This document shows, piece by piece, positions 59,368-64,000 of a stretch of DNA of 64,000 nt (its first letter is position 1; each line of letters begins with the position of its first letter). This stretch comes from Timema cristinae (lineage: Eukaryota; Arthropoda; Insecta; Phasmatodea; Timematidae), in the NCBI GenBank assembly GCA_039000515.1, contig JBCFYV010000284.1, forward strand, positions 28,814 to 92,813, in the 5' to 3' direction. Under the pieces are notes generated by a model that ran no database searches, was not told the origin of the DNA, and was given only the letters and a program-made list of their open reading frames with translations. Made by a program: the position numbers and the translations under genes.

Positions 59368-62300
59368 TTTCACAAGCTCGGGGCAGCATGGGGGGCATTT
59401 TTAAAGATGACCAAGTTTTTTGGAATACAAATGACATTTAAAGCATTTATTCTTTTAAAAAGGGGATAGTGGTGGGGGGCTATGATTTTAAAAATAAAAT
59501 TCTGAAGCAACAACCCGAAATGATGGTTTTTAAAACCCGAAAAGGGGGTGAAGTATATCACTACTGGGATTGTAATAATCTATACGGAATTTTTGTCGAT
59601 TGCCTTCCCCAGAGTAATTTTAGGTGGTTGAACAAAATGAAATAGCAGAGCTCAATATAATTTATTTTCTGATGTAGCACTGTGGGCTTTATTGAATGGA
59701 CTGAGACTCGGAAAAATTCAGACGAGCACAGTGACTATCACTTGCTCCTGAAAAAGTTATAGTTACCCTGAGATGTTTTTCCCCTTCTCTAATTTTTTAA
59801 ATCCCGCTGAATCTCCCCCCCGGGAGGAAAAAAAAAAAGCTAGTGCCCACTAAACAATAAAAAATTTATGGTACACACCTAATTTAAAACTGTTATTTCC
59901 CCTTGGGGGTGAATTTCAAAAATAACCGAGCCCAATTTCAATCAGAGCGTTGGTTGAGGGGCCTAAATTTTTTTTTAAAAATTACCAACAAAAAAATGCT
60001 AAATGGAATTTTAAAAAGGCTTTTTTAAACCCAAAAACCAAGCAGTATTGGAAAATTGATGGAGAATCAAAGACATTGTGTAAATGTTCATTACTAAAAA
60101 TGAAAAAAAAATTAAAAGGTGAGTGGTTTTTTGTAATATAGACCGTTCGACCTTTAGACTATCCGAAAACTTTTTTTACAAAGGGGGGAAAAAAAAGCTC
60201 TGGGAAAATGAAGGATGAAAAAAAGGGGGGTTTTTGAGAGTTTGTGGGGGTTTTTCGAAGCTTTACTCCATTCAAAAGGGGGTCTTGAGGAGAAAAAGTA
60301 GGTAAAAAATGTGTCTAAAACAACCTTTAAAAAAAAAAATTAAATTTTTCCTTTTTAAAAAAAATTTTTAAAACAGGGGATCTTACACTGCGCTAATTTT
60401 TTTATGATAAGAATGGAAAATCAAAATTTACAGTATCCTTTTTTAAAAAACTTGCACTTTCACCGAGATGACAAAAACCATTTTTTAGTAATGGGTGTGA
60501 AACCTTTTATGGTCACTACAAAATAAACAAATTTTTTCCCTGGGGCATAAAAAAATACCTTTTTTTTTATTACGTAAATGCCGATGCTTGTGAAATCATA
60601 GCCTGATTTATAGGTGAAAAAAGCATGGCTTTATCTAAATTAAATATTTTGTTAAAATTAGTTTTAGGTGAGAGGTGACGTTATCGCTTCCCGCAGTGCC
60701 CCGGAGACGTTTTAAAAAACTTTTAAAGATAACACCCAATACGTAGTAATTTTTAATAAAATGTTGGGATTTATAAAAGTTTATCAAATTAAGGTTTTTA
60801 ATATTTTAGAAACACCTGGGCTCCACCCTCTTTTCCCCCCCCAAATATTTTTCCCCATCCCCCCCCGAGCAATGTATTGTTGAGAGAAATTTTAATATAT
60901 TAAGGAGGTCTTATGGGGAGAAAATGAGAAAAAGCCAACTTCGCAATGAGGAAGATCAATGCTAAAATTAGAAAATATGGTTAAACACCAATAATATTTT
61001 AAAAAACCCCCGTGCCCCAAATTTCGGTATATCTTTTTTTTAACCCAAACAAGGAAAAGGCATGTGACATCGTCCATTAATTGATTTAATTTAGAATAAT
61101 CAATGTTGTAAGTTAAAAAAAATAAATATGTTAGTAAAACTTTGAAGACCAACAAAGTTCGAAAAAGCTTATTTTTTTTTATAATTATGTGCCCCCAAAT
61201 ATTATATATGATGAGTTTTGAAGGAAGCTCGCTTGAAGGCTTTATCTTTTTTCCCCAAAATTCTGCCTAAGTTGTGTTTTGTTTTAAATAAAATACCTTC
61301 AAAAGAAATTTCTTTCTTTTTTAATGGCCGTTTTTTACCCCAAAAATAATAAAATTAAATATGATAGATTTGGAACGAAATAAACCTTTTAAAAAAACAA
61401 AATGGCAGCTTCCGTCCCAAAAAAAAGTCTATGAAAATACTTTGATTCTAGAAATATCCAAATTTTTCATTCTTACAACTATTGAGTATAAAAAATTTCA
61501 GTGAAATGGGGTTGTTATATTAAAATAAAAAAAGTTTTTTTAAATATTTTTTAAAATTAAATTTTTTTTTTAGCTATAAAAAAATAAAAATATTTTTATC
61601 GTTCAGGTTTATAATGTTTTTTGGGGGCTCTTTGGCGGAGTGTTTATACAAAAATATTTAAAAAGGGTTTTAAAAAATGTCTTAATTTTTAAATAAAAGG
61701 GAGGATGTCGGCGCATCAACCTTTATTTGGTGGCTCGAAAAAGATGTTTTTAGAAAAAAAATTTTGAGCCAGTACGTTATTTGAAAAAGGAGCCAAAAAA
61801 AATTTTTGGGGGGCTATTAAAATTAAAATTTATTTTTTTGGCATTTATAGTATCGGTTTTAAAACGAAGCTATGTTTATCTAAAAGTATGGCACGCTTTT
61901 TGAAACTTTTTGGGAGCAATTAAAAAAAAAACAAACATGGTATTTCAAAAAAATTTCCAAAAAAAATTAATAATTTTGGTCAAAAATTTAAAGAATAAAA
62001 CCTTTTTAAAGGAAAGATGAATTTATTGATAAAAAAATTTCCCCAACAAAAATGATTCTATAAAAAAGTTGTTAAAAAAAATACAAATACTTATTTGAAA
62101 TTTTAAAAAACATCTAAAAAGATTTGCCCCCCAAAAAAAAATTTTTTAAACTAACTCATGATTGAAAACAAAAAAATTAAAGCCATATTTTCAAATAGGA
62201 GTAGCATTTTTAAAGCATTGCTTTTTTTAAAAAATTAATATAAACTGTTTAATTTTTTAAAAAAACAGTTTTCTTTTTGGAAGGGGGAATTTCCCTATCA

Positions 62301-63239
62301 TGGAAATAAGTGACCTAGTAAAAAAACCTCCCCGGGTGACATGGTGGCGGTGTTTGTAGCAGTGGTATGAAGGAAGGACGAGCTCGATATGTTAAATTTA
62401 AATATATATGAAAAAAATTTCCCAACCCCCAAAAAGGTTTTAAGTAAACGTTAGATTTTTTTGTTTTTAAGAACTCCGATTCGGATTCTTCACTCCCCAA
62501 CGTTGCAATTTTCAAAAATAAAATTTTTTTAAAAATTTAAAAATTGAAAATAAATTTAAAAATCTTTGGCAAATTTTTGCTCCACTTGTTAAGGCGTTGC
62601 AGTGGTCGGGAAAAATTTTTTCACAGCGACCACTTTATTGACAACTTATTGTTTTATTTAAAGGGCTTCCCCACTACTTTTTTAAAACCAGTGACCCTTG
62701 TGTTCGACGTTTTAAAGGGCCAAAAGAGGGCAATCCCTTTAGGAGGAGGATTTTTGTCTAGATACTTAGTTTGCCCCCCTCCCCTCCCCTAAAAATAAAA
62801 ATTAAAAAAACCACCTTTTGCACCTATTTTGCACCATTTTGCACCCAAAAGTTTTCGTTTTGACCCTAACCAAGAGACGTTTATGTTAAGGGGGGGGCCC
62901 CAATTAAGGGTACCCCTCCCCCAATCAATAATTGGGGTTTTTTTTTAAGCCAAAAAAAAAATCACGTTTTGCCCATTTTGCCCCAAGTATGGCGTTTTTT
63001 ACCCTTTTTGGGATATAAAACCCGAATGTAGTTAAAAGTACACCTTTTTGAGTGATTAAGAAGTTTTAAAAGTTGGATTCAAAAAAATAAAAAAAAAATT
63101 TTTAGAAGTATTTTAAAACCAAAATTTAATTTTCAGTGTTTAAATAAAATGAAAATACAATATGACGCAAACGTTTAAATTATTTTACTGATAAATAAAA
63201 CACTTTTTTCCGATTAAATTTGATCCCCTACTTATGTTA
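59368..63239. other. AT-rich; no supported gene
   Basis: Long A/T runs throughout, with no recognised coding. At 62813-62850 TTTTGCACC occurs three times within 40 bp. C-rich and G-rich runs near 60830-60865 and 62889-62935 are isolated. Confidence 0.4.
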
Positions 63240-63420
63240 TCAAATTTTTTTTCGATACAAAAAGTATCGATTTTTTCTTTTTTTACTTTTTAAAGAGACA
63301 GTCCCTCTTTTCTTTCGATACTTTTTTTTTTTTAATGGTTCAGTATCGATTTTAATGAGTACAGATCGTACTTTTTAAATGAGTCAGTATCGAAAATTTT
63401 TTTTTGATACCCCCTTCTAG
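63240..63420. repeat. Clustered TATCGA/TCGATA motifs
   Basis: AGTATCGATTTT-type and CGATACTTTT-type words, reverse complements of each other, occur at about 63252, 63265, 63318, 63341, 63386 and 63404, separated by T runs. A degenerate repeat with both orientations. Confidence 0.6.
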
Positions 63421-63429
63421 GTATGAGCT

Positions 63430-63640
63430 TGTCTTTGTAGCATGAGTGTGGTAAGTCATTGATGATATTCATCCCCTTGTAGCATGAAAAAGTGGTAAGT
63501 CATTGATGAATTATCCCTTTTTTTTATGAAGTGTGTAAGTATTGTGTATTTTCTTTGTACTGAAGTGTGGTAATCAGTGATATTATCCTTTGTAGTGAAA
63601 AGTGGTAAGTCATCTGGATATTCTCTTTTTGGAATTTTCC
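63430..63640. repeat. Tandem repeat, about 40 bp x 5
   Basis: CTTTGTAGCATGAGTGTGG and TAAGTCATTGATGATATTC start near 63433, with further copies near 63475, 63525, 63557 and 63592. Later copies have lost bases inside the unit. Confidence 0.85.
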
Positions 63641-64000
63641 ATTATTTAAATAAAAGGATCTTGGATTAAAACATTTAGCAATATTCCGATTTTTTTTTAA
63701 AATATTTCGTTTGGACTTTTGGACAAAATTTTTCCATATAAAAAATAGATTCATTGGGTTTTTCCATTAAGTGGCGGATTTCTATGGATAAAAGGCCTAC
63801 CTAAAAAAATATAGAAAATGCATAAACATAAAAATTAAATGCACAATTAAAAAGGGGTTATAAAGTGTATTATGTTTTGTAAAAAGTTAAAAAGGGGAAT
63901 TAACCTGGTTCGCATTTGAATTAAATTTTTTTTCGTGAGCAAAAACCTAAAAATTCAAAATTGGTCAAAAAATTTGAGGGAAATACAAGAAATATTTTCG
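63641..64000. other. AT-rich end of window
   Basis: Nothing recognised on either strand. Confidence 0.4.

Overview
This is eukaryotic, AT-rich, transposon-dominated DNA, most likely from an arthropod and probably an insect. The strongest pointer is an R1-clade LINE. The Helitron, Ty3/Gypsy copies and a lone type-B DNA polymerase gene of a sort common in insect genomes agree with it. No intact host gene, rRNA or functional tRNA gene was recognised. Every coding region found is a mobile-element gene broken by frameshifts and stops.

Layout. 1-250 is a SINE-like repeat whose second copy lies at 59139-59367. About 2.4-9.1 kb on the + strand is a decayed R1-clade LINE: ORF1 with a zinc knuckle, then ORF2 with endonuclease, reverse transcriptase and C-terminal region. 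Its endonuclease is split by about 1.8 kb of extra DNA. 9.9-18.6 kb is AT-rich and gene-free apart from a TTAA-flanked foldback element at 12615-12990 and small tandem repeats. 18.67-24.6 kb holds a 41-bp minisatellite, a promoter-like segment and a broken Ty3/Gypsy element (gag, zinc knuckle, protease, start of RT) whose gag is interrupted. 25.8-28.6 kb is a Helitron that keeps its N-terminal region, Rep domain and 3' hairpin-CTAG end but shows no helicase. 28.6-30.5 kb is satellite-like. 30.88-34.71 kb on the - strand is the relic of a protein-primed family B DNA polymerase, with exonuclease and polymerase motifs readable in order. 34.9-38.9 kb holds tandem repeats and tRNA-like SINE remnants. 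39.6-45.9 kb holds a LINE-type 3' end and a second Gypsy copy (gag, protease, split RT). 47.3-54.0 kb is bracketed by a 455-bp direct repeat pair, possibly LTRs, around further Gypsy RT and integrase fragments. 54-64 kb is AT-rich with a pyrimidine/purine minisatellite at 57.3 kb, the second SINE copy, and short arrays at 63.2-63.6 kb.

The genes do not form a working pathway; the window is a graveyard of nested elements. Sequence quality differs along it: roughly 1-18 kb and 42-64 kb are full of long homopolymers and frameshifts, while 19-41 kb reads more cleanly. Part of the apparent gene decay, and the exact boundaries, may therefore be sequencing or assembly error. All family calls come from reading motifs by eye; no database search was run.
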